This document shows positions 53,347-64,000 of a stretch of DNA of 64,000 nucleotides, piece after piece (the first letter of the stretch is position 1; every line of letters begins with the position of its first letter). The stretch is from Solea solea. Taxonomy: Eukaryota > Chordata > Actinopteri > Pleuronectiformes > Soleidae. The stretch spans positions 16,967,659 to 17,031,658 of the forward strand of contig NC_081151.1 of the NCBI RefSeq assembly GCF_958295425.1, in the 5' to 3' direction. The notes under the pieces are model-generated. The model was given only the letters and a program-made list of their open reading frames with translations, was not told where the DNA came from and did not search any database. Both the position numbers and the translations under genes were made by a program.

Positions 53347-56300
53347 ATGGTAAGTTGTTTAACGTAGACGCGACAGAGCTGTCGCCATTTTATGTTTTTT
53401 GATTTTTAGCCGCGTGCTCTTTGTTAAAGTTACGGGGAATGTTGAGGGGAAAAGTACGGTAGTTCACTAGCAGTTAGCCTGCTAGCTTACCATTAGTTCC
53501 GCCCTCTGTCTATCGTATCAAGTTAGACAGAGAAGCTCCGGTGGTTTTCCGGTGTTTGATTTCAAAATAAAATACCCTTGCCCAAACGTCTGATTTTTGA
53601 GTAGTTGTCATTAAACTCCCGCAATATGCGGTGCTCCGCGTTCTGTCCTCGCATGTTAATGTTGTTTATGCAGAGCAGATGTAGATAGACATTTTCTTCA
53701 TTGAGCAAAATAAATAAACATAAAATAAGTAATAGTTGTAGAGGGTTCCAGCATAGAAGTCAAGGAGGTAGCAGCCTGTTTAGCAAACTGTTGTAGTCAT
53801 TAGTCATATCGACAGATCCTGGTGTAATTGTCAATAAGCGGTTATACATTTTTAAGACAACATCTGCCCATACCGATATCATGTCGGTAATATCATGTGT
53901 CCCTAGTAATTTGAGGACTGAACATGATGTGTAACGTGTTTTGCAGTTTGTATTAAAACACAGTCATTTGCTTTTAAATTGCAGGAGTTGTAAATCATTA
54001 ACATTTTGACGGATAATCAATAGGAGCAGTAAATAATAATAATGCCAAACTCCAGTGTAACAAATTATTGTGCAACTTGTATATGTTTTGTGATTATTGG
54101 CCAGACCAACAAATCGGTTGTTGCCCTTTGTCGATGATCAGTCTTGCCCCTGATTTTCAAAGAACGGTTTTGGCCAATACCTCTACTTATAATTGGTCTT
54201 ATTTGGGCCTTCAGGATGTTTCCAGACAGATGCTTTTATTTTAGAGACCAAACTGGCAGACTTCCGGTAGTAACGTGGCTCGAAGTGATGTGTTTAGACT
54301 TGTCTTCTATGAGCAGCTGTCTTCATGCTAGCTCGCCTCAGTCGTGATGAACCCAGGTTTCCTGTTTTGTTTGTAGCTGCGCGTCGTCATCACAGTTTGA
54401 GTCTCTACTCTGCTCACTGACATTTTGGCGTCAGTGACACCTTGTTTTACACACAAGATGCATCAAATTAAAGTGGTAGTTTGAAGTTTTCCTGAGGAAT
54501 GTGGAGGAGGAATAAACCTGTAGCCACCTCCGGCTTTTTTGAAGTCAGGACTGATGGTAATCTTTTCTCCTCTGCATCCGGTTGTTCAAGAGTCCCAACC
54601 ACACAAACTCCAGTCCTTTTTTTAATCTTCAGAGATTTGTGCGTGAGCTCAGTGAAATCCTGACTCCCACCAGCCATCTGTTGATGAAGATGTATTTATA
54701 GAATGCAGGGATTCTGCACAGACTCTTCAGGAGTTTTATATCTTTGTGCTGCTGGAGTTATGTAATGTGGACGTTACAGGTTCCAGCCAATGAAACCTTG
54801 TAGAGACAGATTTATTGTGGTCTAATAAACAACTGCAGGGTGTTTGGACTCCTGCTAAAACATGGTTTAACTTGAGAAAGTGTCAATACACTCCCTGGTT
54901 TTGCAAAGTAAACAACTTTAATTTAGCCATAACCTACTGTACGTCCCTAGAAAACGTAATCCAAATCTCTCTTTTACCTTTTGATTTATGCTGCTCGCAA
55001 ACAGACAAATACAGCCAAAATTAAGATGCAGATACTAAATGTAACAGTAGCTATACATTAGATTCAGATTCAACTTTATTGTCATTACACATGTGCAAGT
55101 ACAGGGTAACCAAATTCAGTTAGGTACAAGCTTAAGGTACAAAATTAGGCAGAGTAAAACTGAAGTTAGTGTATTTTTAACCAGAATTATCACCTCGCAC
55201 TTGAACGCCTCCAACAATCAGTTAAATTCCAGGAAACATGGTAACAATGGCCCCCCATTCCTGAATTGCAGTGTTAATTAAGTGGTTTTGCTAAACATTA
55301 GGATGTTAAACTGTCATGAATTTGATATAAAATGTCAGAACATTAGGTACAACAGGTATTTGCCTCAAAATTTGTCATAAATGTGTGTATTTTTGGGAGG
55401 CTATTCGACTGTTGAACCCACTAAATTTCTAAAAGTCAACGTCTAAATTGACATAGAAAGAAATCATTTTGATAGTCAATTAGCCGTGAGATATAAATGT
55501 CTGTTTGTGAATGTAATGATAAGATAGATAATAAAAAAGAACATTAAAATAATAAATGAATAAAACACAGTTTTACTTTTTTGTGATTTTAAAGTGTACA
55601 TATATTGTGAAAACCGAGTCCTGCAGACATGATCGCTTTTAATTAAACACTGGCTTGGTGATTTGACATGCAAATGAGCAAATGAAGTGAGGAAATGCAT
55701 GAAAACCACATAAAGCTAAAGTCTGTGATGCTGCAGCTGTCCTTCATGTGTGTAATCCCTCATTAAACATCCCTGAAATCTTGATGCCACTGTAAACACA
55801 AGCTATATTTATCAAGTTTTAGATGCATATCAAATTTCAACTGTGTTTTTCTAATTGTGGTATTGAAAATTGTGGTATTTTCTGGATTTTTCATGAACCC
55901 TGAAAGTTTTTTGTACCCTAATTGTCATCTGCTTTACAGCTCAGAAAGATATCTTGCCACCAAAAATATATTCAGATTTTTACCCTTTTGTGCTATTTAA
56001 TTATTAAATTGAAAAAAATTAAGTCAAATAATAATAATTACAAGTAAAAGAATATATCTGTGCAAGAGTTTTGATGTTTCTGTCTGTGTTTCTTTGTATC
56101 ATGATAAAGTTTTGAAAATGTTTCTGTGCAGTAGGTGGAAGTGAAAAACCTTAAATGAGTCACATGTTTTACAGACTCTGCAGAACAGAGTCATCACATT
56201 TGTACTTCCTGTCATGGCAGAAATAAGTGCACATTGTAAAGCTGTAATAAAGGATGCACACTGCCAGGAAGAAGGGGAGCTTATAGTTATGAGGATGCAA

Positions 56301-59300
56301 ACACTTAAATATTGCAAACACTTACTTAAATCACATTAGTTCAGTTCAGGTCAACGCTATTATAATCTGCGTTTGTGATGTCCTTTTTAGGCTTGAGGCT
56401 TTAGTTCATCACAAAAATGATAAGAAAACTTGACATTTGATGCCTAAATCCTGATGAATTTGACATGTAAGTGATCACAACATTCTTTCCTGTTTCTGTA
56501 TTTCGTTTTTAATCAGAGTCAGTCACTCGTGGTGTGCGATGTGGATGAAAGCCTGGTTAAAAAGCTGAGGGATTTTCGTTTTCGGAAGGAGACTAATAAT
56601 GCGGCAATCATCAGTGAGTATTGGCGACATCTTATGGGTCTATTTATTAATACCCTGACATTTATAGCTGGGTGATTTAAAAAAAAGACACTGTTACTTT
56701 GAATGTTTTATCACTTGTGTTTTTATTGTGGTATTCTTTGTCCATATTTTTACCCGTAATCTATATGAAATAGATATGAAATAGTAATATTTGTCAGTAT
56801 TTGGTGGCATTAATGTCAGAGTTTATTTCTGTCTTTTTTTTGGGGGGGGGGGGGGGTTTGATTCATAGCATTTTACAGAATTGGGTTGTCCTTGGGTAAA
56901 GCCTAATCCACTGGCCAACACTTGTGTGTTAAATGTGTCATTAAAGCTGCCAGCGGATTGATCCATGTCTCCTGCTGTGTGGAACAAAATGGGGGAGGAC
57001 GCGCTGCATCTTTAAACTCCGGCATCAGTTCCGCAAACATTTACGTTAACCCAAATTTAGCAGCTGCATCTCACGCACATTTGTCTCCCCAGATATTTCT
57101 CATCGAGCTGCTAAGGTTTAAAATGAGTTCTGTTTACTGCTGCAAACGGACTTTAAAGAAACTCTTGGGGCTCTTTTTGGATTAAAGCCAGTGTTTACTC
57201 AAAGAACCAGTTCACACCGTGTTGTCCACATCCAACTGTATGAAAAGTATTTACGCTTAAAAAGCTGGTCATCTTAGAGGAAGATGACATGTAACAAGCT
57301 CTTAAATATGATTATGTGTAACGTGTATGTGCAGTTAAAGGGAAATGAACAATTCAGCATTTCAGGTGTCCATTCAAATGTTTTGCAAGCTTTGCTAAAA
57401 GAAAATGTGTATTCATCTGTTCCATAAGCTGCTGTAAAGCAATTATTGGGAGTAGAAATGGGACGATATACAATATTATCATTCATCCGGATAAAAACCA
57501 CTTCACCGTCGTAATATTCCTGAATGGATAAAAATATGAATATTTCATGTGAGTAACTTCACCTGAAGATCCCGTCCAACTCACCCACATACAGTCCTTG
57601 TGATTCTTGTTTCAATGTGCCAAAAGGGGGATCTACATCTTTCACTTCATCATGAGTGATCGTGTGCATAAAAAAAACTGATGGGAACCCACTTATATTG
57701 ACTTTCTCACCCAAAATATCCAACTATTCTTTTTTTTTTTTTAATGCAATGAAGGCAAACGTCCTCTGCCATGTTTTCCATTTGTGTTTTCTGCCTTTTT
57801 AAAAGAAGCCAGCAGCAGAAAACGAGCTTCAGTATCTTTCTATCTAAGGATGGAGAGAATATATACTGCACCTAAGCTGTCTATCTTCCATTTTGCATCC
57901 ATCAAAATGTCATTGCCGCTAAACTGGAATATTTAATGGCGTAAAGGCTGAGATAATATTAAATCATGAACCAATAACCTACTTTTTCTTATATTTACTT
58001 GTTTATTTACATAACTAACATCAAACTGCGAGCACTATGACATTTTCCATGCTGCTCGTGAACGTGTTCTTTTTTTAATCCCTCAGTGAAGATCGATAAA
58101 GACAAGCAGCTTGTAATTCTCGATGAAGAGCATGAGGTACGTACGTCTCTTTATTTTCTCCATGATGATATTCTCAAATGTCTTGTTTTTGTCCTCATAC
58201 CAAAATGATTCAGTTTTAATGAATGAAACCAGAACATATTCACATTTAAGAAGCTGAAACAATCAGAAATCTTGTTTTAATAATGAAAAACGCTTCAAAT
58301 CGATGAATCGATGATCAAAATAGTTGACAATTCATTTAGGGATTGATTAATAATTGAGTAATCGGCCTAAAGTAATATGTATGTTATTATTCTTAAAAAC
58401 ACATGATGTAAAAACTTTGTAGGAAGCAGTTTTTGTTCATTAAAATCATTTTGATACAGTGTTCTTTGCTCTTTTACTGTTTCTGTGTAGGACATTTCTC
58501 CCGATGATCTGCAGAATGAACTGCCTGAGCGACAGCCACGATATCCTCTCAATGAATAATCTGTCATATTTACCTGTAGAATAATGTGGTTTAAATTTTT
58601 TATTTTTTTCTTTCTAGTCTCTTTCTCTTTAAATTTTTAATTTCTGCTTTAAATTCTGATCTGCATATGTATTTTCTTCAGAATTGTTATACCCATTTAA
58701 TTTTGCTTTATTTGTTGTTACTGGACTGTTCCACTGTCAAATAAGTGAAGTTTCCTTAGCACCCGGAACATTTATCGTCTACAGTTATAAGTATCAGCAT
58801 GACGATGGACGTGTGTCTTATCCCCTCTGCTTCATCTTCTCCAGTCCAGCGGGTGAGAACATCTCTGGTATCAATTTTAATAGCAGCACTTAGGAATTAT
58901 AAAGTACTTCCACTATCCACTTTACTGTATCACCACGGAAACATGTATAAGTGTTGTTTATTTGTGTTTAATAGGCTGCAGACCAGAACAGCAGATGATG
59001 TACGCTGGAAGCAAAAACAAACTGGTCCAAACTGTTGAACTGACCAAGGTTAGTGAACTCCCTCTGTGTATTTGTGTGTGTGTGTGTGTGTGTGTTCAAA
59101 TCTATCTTTTGTGAGGACGTTTTGGATGCTCCTCATAACAGTAAAGTGTTTTTTTTGTGGTTGTAGGGTTAGAATTGGGTTAAGGTTAAGGGTTTTCAGC
59201 ACCAGTGGTCCTCATGGAGACTAGAACTTGGTCCTAATGAGGCAGAACCACTAAACTGGTCAGGTTTTAGGCTACGTTTTGAATTGTAGTTAGGTTAAGG

Positions 59301-59721
59301 TTAGGGTTAGGCATTAAAGGGTTGTGGTTTAGGCTATAGGGGGATACTACTTTGTTTAGGCTTCCAAAAATGAATGGAAGTCAATTTCCTCAAAAGAATA
59401 GCTGTGTGAACCTGTGTGTGTGTATTTGTATATCTTTGTGAGTCCCAAAAACATGTGTGGACATTTTGGCTGGTCATTTCAAATTGTACAACTTGAAATG
59501 GCTTTGTGAGGGTTAAGACCAGGTTTGAGAGTCAGGTTTCGAACTGGGTTTGGGTTAAGGGTTAGAGTTCGGCATTTAGATATGTCCTCAATAAGTATGC
59601 TGTACAAAAATGTGTCTGTTACTAAGATGTAATGAATCATTGCGTTGATTTGACAGTCTTTTACAGCTTTGTAGTGATTAATAAAAAAAAAAATAATAAT
59701 AATTAAAGTCACTTAAAGTGA

Positions 59722-59779
<58 letters not shown>

Positions 59780-60508
59780 ATTATTATTAACTGAGGTCGT
59801 CCATGTAGTGATCTAATCTTAGACTGTATTTGAAAAATGGACGTAGTTTTCCAATTGCCTCGAGTTTCACAATTCGGCATTATGCATTATGTCAGTTTCT
59901 TACTGGGAATTCAGATGCATCACCTGCAACCAGGCGCCTATTGGACATTACAAGCTGTCAATCACATTTATGTATATAATACATGGACACAGGCTTCCTG
60001 TTTGAAAAGTTAAGCCTGGGAAACATGATGGCGACAGTCGTAGCAAAGAACTCGGGAAGTTTCAGGGTTTCTTAAATGGAACATGATGTCGATTTGACAA
60101 TAAATTACAGAACATGTGAGTGATTGACAGCTGGTGTTGGAGCCTCATTGCAGGCGACAGCTCTGAGTTGCGAAATGTCAATCAGGAATATGGAGCCTTA
60201 AAAACAGGAGCATTTTTCAGATTCTTACGGGTGATGTCACAACTGGTTGTAACTTGTTTTTTCTTTCCTTATCTTTTTATTTTTTCTTCTTCTCATAACC
60301 TCAGTTTGCAGCATCAGTCCTTCATCCTTTTACCTTTTCTATCTATTATTACTTTATGACTTGTGCTTATGTCTGTATTTGCTATCTTATCTATATTGTT
60401 TCTCTCCCGGGAATAACAAAGTATGTCTCATCTTAGGTGTTTGAGATCAGAAACACAGAGGACCTGACAGAGGAATGGCTGCGAGAGAGACTCGGTTTCT
60501 TCCGCTAA
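53347..60508 (+). CDS. gmfb: Glia maturation factor beta
   Basis: An ADF/cofilin-homology protein that binds Arp2/3 and promotes actin branch disassembly. Coding exons are 53,347–53,349, 56,517–56,613, 58,087–58,136, 58,491–58,540, 58,770–58,852, 58,975–59,048 and 60,437–60,508. They make 429 nt and 142 aa, the same length as human GMFB. The sequence [14 protein letters not shown], the block [20 protein letters not shown] and the run [20 protein letters not shown] fit GMFB rather than GMFG. The single ADF-H domain fills nearly the whole protein. Exon 1 contributes only the start ATG, directly followed by a GTAAGT donor. All introns are GT–AG except intron 4 (58,541–58,769), which is AT–AC. 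The gene is divergent from lgals3. Confidence 0.97.
53350..56516 (+). other. gmfb intron 1
   Basis: A 3.2-kb intron with no visible gene. It holds a TTTATTGTCATTACACATG repeat tail near 55,077, and scattered phrases with CCGATATC and AAATCGG near 53,870 and 54,110 that look like decayed MITE ends. Confidence 0.6.
56828..56858. repeat. poly-T/poly-G run in gmfb intron 2
   Basis: A T run passes directly into about fifteen G residues. Length is error-prone. Confidence 0.9.
58541..58769 (+). other. gmfb: U12-type AT–AC intron (gmfb intron 4)
   Basis: Exon 4 ends CCACG and the intron starts ATATCCTC, matching the minor-spliceosome donor ATATCCTT at 7 of 8 bases. It ends GGAAC, with TTCCTTAGC at 58,752–58,760, one base from the U12 branch consensus TTCCTTAAC. 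The likely branch A is 11 bases before the intron's last base. Joining CG to ATTTATC restores the conserved RQPRFIV reading. No GT donor nearby keeps this protein. The intron is 229 bp long. Confidence 0.92.
59083..59600. repeat. GT-repeat and TTAGG-rich dispersed repeat in gmfb intron 6
   Basis: (TG)n, TTTGTGAGGACGTTTTGG, GGTTAAGGTTAGGGTTAGGC and GGTCCTCATGGAGAC occur in two partly repeated modules. The same phrases are found at 2,985–3,155, 35,640–36,030 and 38,290–38,500. Confidence 0.7.
59722..59775. repeat. (ATT)n microsatellite
   Basis: About seventeen ATT units in gmfb intron 6. Confidence 0.95.
60245..60436 (+). mobile_element. LINE-like tail abutting the gmfb exon 7 acceptor
   Basis: T-rich sequence with TATCTATTATTACTTTATGAC and a CTCTCCCGGGAATAACAAAG end, similar in layout to the AATAAAGTATCTATC tail at 30,795. 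It continues to within a few bases of the TCATCTTAG acceptor of gmfb exon 7. Confidence 0.35.
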
Positions 60509-61162
60509 CATCATCACCTCATCCAGCGGTCTGGGGTGTGAGGAGGATCCAGATAGCACAACTTGTTTCTCTTCTGTTGGGGGGGGAGATCACACCACAG
60601 TTATTACATTTCCCTCCTCTTTACACGAGACCTGACTTAAATAGTGTTTGCAGTCATTTTCTACTCTCAGTTTCCAGAATGTCAACATTTGTCTTTTAAA
60701 AATCAACAAATCTGTGGCACTCACAGATTCAGGCTGCCTGAAACTGAAAATACTATTTGACACAGGTCTGCGTTTGTCTCCCTCACAATCTCTCCATGTG
60801 CCAGGTCTGTGTCTGTGTTGAATTAACACCCCCGTAGCTCTTGAGGTGAACAGTCTACTCTTTGTAAGTTCATTCGGGAGAATTGAAAGGCATTTTAAAG
60901 AGAGTTTATTTTTTTCCTCAAGTAGTTTACCCAGTGTTTATTTGAGTTTCACAGTTGTATGTTTTAATAAGTTGAGGGAGTCTTATTTTAAGCTTTTTTT
61001 TCCCCCTCTGGTGTATTTAGGGATATGTCAGCACATGTGTGCTATATATATGTGTAATAGCATCGATTTCCTTTTGTGAAAGACAAGCTTCCTGCCAGAA
61101 CAGTTGAACAACAGTTCCGTTTTAGTCGGTTTCTCCTTCAGTATTCATTGCAGGCTGTTTAA

Positions 61163-61437
61163 AGGTACAGTGTGTAACATTTAGCGACATTTGTTACATG
61201 TTGCAGGTTAATATTTTTCTTCCAAGTGTGTCGGAGAAACTATATAGCCCTCAGTTTGCATCAAAACTGAAAAGATATTTAGTTTGTCCGCTGTGGGTTA
61301 CTGTAAAAACACGGTGGTCCAATGTAGCTGCCGCCATAGAGCTGACCGAGCGGCTCATTGGGTGATCGTACACTTATTTTAATTAAGTTTAAATTTCTGT
61401 CGGATAAAAATACATTTTATTGACACACTGGACCTTT
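61163..61437. mobile_element. TTAA-flanked MITE (AAAGGTCCAGTGTGTA family) in gmfb 3' UTR
   Basis: The left end is AGGTACAGTGTGTAAC after TTAA (61,159–61,162). The right end in reverse complement is AAAGGTCCAGTGTGTC, followed by TTAA at 61,438–61,441. The ends match the outer element at 7,928–8,882. It would be transcribed as part of the gmfb mRNA. Confidence 0.75.
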
Positions 61438-63019
61438 TTAAATTTTAATATAATATATTAAAAAATAGACCGTAACGCAAGAGGCTCTCCTGAGACCGTA
61501 GGTGCTTTCAGACATTCACCAATGTCACTCGATTTTACAGAAAGTGTTTGTGTGAGCACATGTGAGACTAGAGCAGGAAAATGTCTGGAAAAATTCCCGT
61601 CTGCATGTCCAGGAAATGTTTCTAATTTTCCTGAAGATGTCTGACTGCTGCGGAAATGTCGGGACCCGGTTTTTTTTTTTTTTGTTTTTTTTTTAGAAAT
61701 TTCCCCAGAGTTCATGTCTGAAAGCAGCTTTACAGTAGAAACCGCTGCATGAATTTCCCTTCACTGTTCTGCCTTTAACCTGCATATGTGATATCGCACA
61801 ATTTTCTCTGAAACATTCCAAACTAAACGGCAAAAAGACAGAAAACACTGCACACACTGGGGCAGAGTCACCTGCCCTCTTTTTAATCGACTGGGCTACT
61901 CTTAACATTAACGTGGGTTACTGTGTCATTAGAGGGAAATTGTTAGCTTATACTGTGCTTTATAGCTCGTGCTGTTATAAGTGTTTTTGAATGTTGTGCT
62001 TCATTCTCATGTTAAGCCACTTTGGTTGCTTTGTGGTGGTTACAGCTTTGAGAATGATGGACGTGACGTCTCCAAACACCGCTTGTGCTTACCTTCTAGA
62101 CTTGGCAGTAACGGATAGAAATATCTGGGATATTCACATTTTCCATACAAAAAAGGGTTTGACCAATAAACAGGCTGATATTGAGATTCATGGATTGAAT
62201 GTGCCCCCTTTATCTAAATTAAATTCTTACTTCTGTAGTCTGTATTATGCAGTCTCACCTTTTTTGTTGTGTCTGACTTGTATTCTCGCGTATTGGTTTT
62301 GTAATTTTTTGCAATATTTTGCAAAGGTGGGGGTTAAAATGACAATTTTATTTAGATCGCTCTGTGTTTTTTGTTTTTTTTACATAAGCTCAATAACAGC
62401 TCAGAATATTGGTCTCACCCTAATAAAGAAAAAGGCACAAATGAATTCCACACGTTCCACCTCATCAGTATCTCTTAATTAAAACTTTTTACATCTAAAC
62501 TAAACATATAATTGATAGTTGTGGCGAATTAAAAGCCAGAGAAGTGAGAAAATCACATCATGTATGATGTCAAAGTGCTGCGTCGACCATTCCAATGTCT
62601 TATCTTTGTTTTGAGGCCAAATTTTAAACCAGACTGAATAGTAAAGCTTGAAAATCCGTTTTTGGTTATTTTTGTTTCTTCTAGAAGACTATGCTATAAT
62701 CCGGGCTGTTATAATATAAGAAACTCTCTTTCTGGGCAGAATATATACATGCACAATGCACAATATACATGTAAATAATTTAGTGATGTCAATGATAATC
62801 ATTTATCAGGTTTAATCCAACAGGAATAATGTGATAACACTGTAATCATGTGTCAGAAAACAACATTAAAGCAAAGACTGAAACATCTGCATGATATTAC
62901 TCTGCTGTAACTGGTGATTATATCCACTGCGAGTGCTACGATTTATGGGTTAAGAAAAGGTTTGACATCTCTCAGACAAGCTAAACACCTAAATATGTTC
63001 ATAAACCTGAACTGAAATA

Positions 63020-63160
63020 TAAGGATTTAGGGCTACAACTAACGATTAATATTATAATTCATTCATCTGTTGATAGTTTTCTGGATTCATTCATTAGTTA
63101 ATTGGTCCATAAAATGTCAGAAAATGTCAAACCAACATTATTCAGTTTTAAAGATTTCTT
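63020..63160. mobile_element. GGGCTGCAAC-family MITE end in gmfb 3' UTR
   Basis: TAGGGCTACAACTAACGATTA and ATTGGTCCATAAAATGTCAG are typical of the outer part of this hAT-like family. Only one terminus is visible, so it is a fragment. Confidence 0.5.
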
Positions 63161-63909
63161 TCTGTAACAAAGGAACCTGATGCACCACATGCACGTTAAC
63201 TCTGACACATTCAACTTGAAGTATGTGCAATGGACTGCTTTGGATGTGAAAGATGTTAAGATTTTGTTGAAATTCTGGAAAAAACCTCTTAAATGTGAAG
63301 AGCTACTGTATATGAAGTGCACGTGTTTGCAAATGTCTCTGCTCTGACTGTTGAGACTTTGCTGTCCTGTTGCATGAATCCAGAGGAGAAAATATTTAAA
63401 TTATTAAGTTAAATGAACACACATCTGGTCTCCGCATCGATTTTACTCTTATTTAAAGTGTTAATAACATCAACAAGCATTTTCTTTATTTTAAAAAAAA
63501 AAAAAAATCTTCCCAGTAAAAGGTTTATTAGAAAAAGAGTTCCCTTTTGGTTTTTAGCCATGTAACAGGTTATGTCCTGTGGATTTATTATCTTTCCTTA
63601 CTTTGTAGTGAATCGGTTACATACCGTATACTATTTGTCCTTTTGAGTCTCTTTCTGTGACCTGCAGATGTGTTTTTTTCAGCTTTTAATGTTGTCTTTG
63701 AACATCTTCAACATCTTACTTCCTTTTTAATGAAATTATATTCAGCCGCCTCATGGCATCAGTGAAACTTGAGATATTTGTACTTTCCTGTACTTTATAA
63801 AGTGTCTGTTGTCCCACGGTTCAAATAAAATGACAGCGATGTTTACTTCTTTGTTTTTATGTGGTTGTTTGCTTATTATGTGTGTTTATCTTTAGTCCAG
63901 TGTTGGGTT

Positions 63910-64000
63910 GATCTTCTAAGTCATTTTTATGAGATACTATGTCAGAATTTTGAGATAGTAAGTCATAATAATGAGATACTATTCCGAAATTATGACTTAG
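63910..64000. repeat. degenerate tandem repeat, 'AAGTCATAATTATGAGATAC' type
   Basis: Imperfect units with TATGAGATACTATG, TTTGAGATAGTAAGTC and AATGAGATACTATT run to the window edge. Similar ATTATGAGAATAAAGTCATA phrases are at 17,380–17,425. Confidence 0.6.

Larger units (their letters stand above)
60509..63850 (+). other. gmfb: gmfb 3' UTR with terminal polyadenylation signal
   Basis: A 3.3-kb AT-rich tail follows the gmfb stop codon and ends with AATAAA at 63,824–63,829. An earlier AATAAA near 62,422 could give a shorter form. The only sizeable open frame (61,991–62,482) has no recognisable domain. The region contains MITE sequence at 61,163–61,437 and a repeat end at 63,020–63,160. Confidence 0.6.

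Noticed and set aside
61991..62482. 163-aa plus-strand open frame with hydrophobic segments
   Set aside because: It lies inside the inferred gmfb 3' UTR, has no recognisable domain or splice context, and part of it looks repeat-derived. It stays a curiosity, not a gene call.

Overview
The window is nuclear DNA of a vertebrate, almost certainly a ray-finned (teleost) fish. Every gene has short coding exons split by GT–AG introns. The six recognisable products are vertebrate proteins with fish-like divergence. The non-coding space is full of short inverted-repeat DNA transposons (MITEs), LINE-type 3' tails and long microsatellites of the kinds common in teleosts. I see no bacterial-type operon, CRISPR array, rRNA or convincing tRNA gene.

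Layout from left to right. From 1 to 20,554 lies what I take to be the first intron of pacs2 (minus strand). Its first coding exon is at 20,555–20,673 and the rest of the gene is outside the window. A repeat-rich intergenic stretch follows. srsf5 (minus; coding exons 24,555–28,345, non-coding exon 1 near 29,600) encodes a two-RRM SR splicing factor. desi2 (minus; 33,045–39,286) encodes a PPPDE-family thiol peptidase. synj2bp (minus; 42,653–44,879) encodes a tail-anchored PDZ protein of the outer mitochondrial membrane. lgals3 (minus; 46,631–52,116, plus non-coding exon 1 near 52,540) encodes galectin-3. gmfb (plus; 53,347–60,508, with a 3' UTR to about 63,850) encodes glia maturation factor beta. 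lgals3 and gmfb are head to head, with a sub-kilobase shared promoter region holding an alternating CA/CG/CT tract and two hairpins.

In human, from general knowledge, PACS2, SRSF5, SYNJ2BP, LGALS3 and GMFB all lie on the long arm of chromosome 14, while DESI2 lies on 1q. The window is therefore a compacted chromosome-14-type synteny block. The genes do not form one pathway; their proximity is ancestral linkage.

Coding models were assembled by hand from splice signals. All five complete models (srsf5 308 aa, desi2 197 aa, synj2bp 146 aa, lgals3 381 aa, gmfb 142 aa) keep frame through every junction. The most notable observation is that gmfb intron 4 is a U12-type AT–AC intron. Others are a three-level transposon nest at 7.9–8.9 kb, a galectin-3 with a long Pro/Gly domain lacking the NWGR motif, and several MITEs whose target-site duplications can be read directly. 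I found no previously undescribed multi-gene system.
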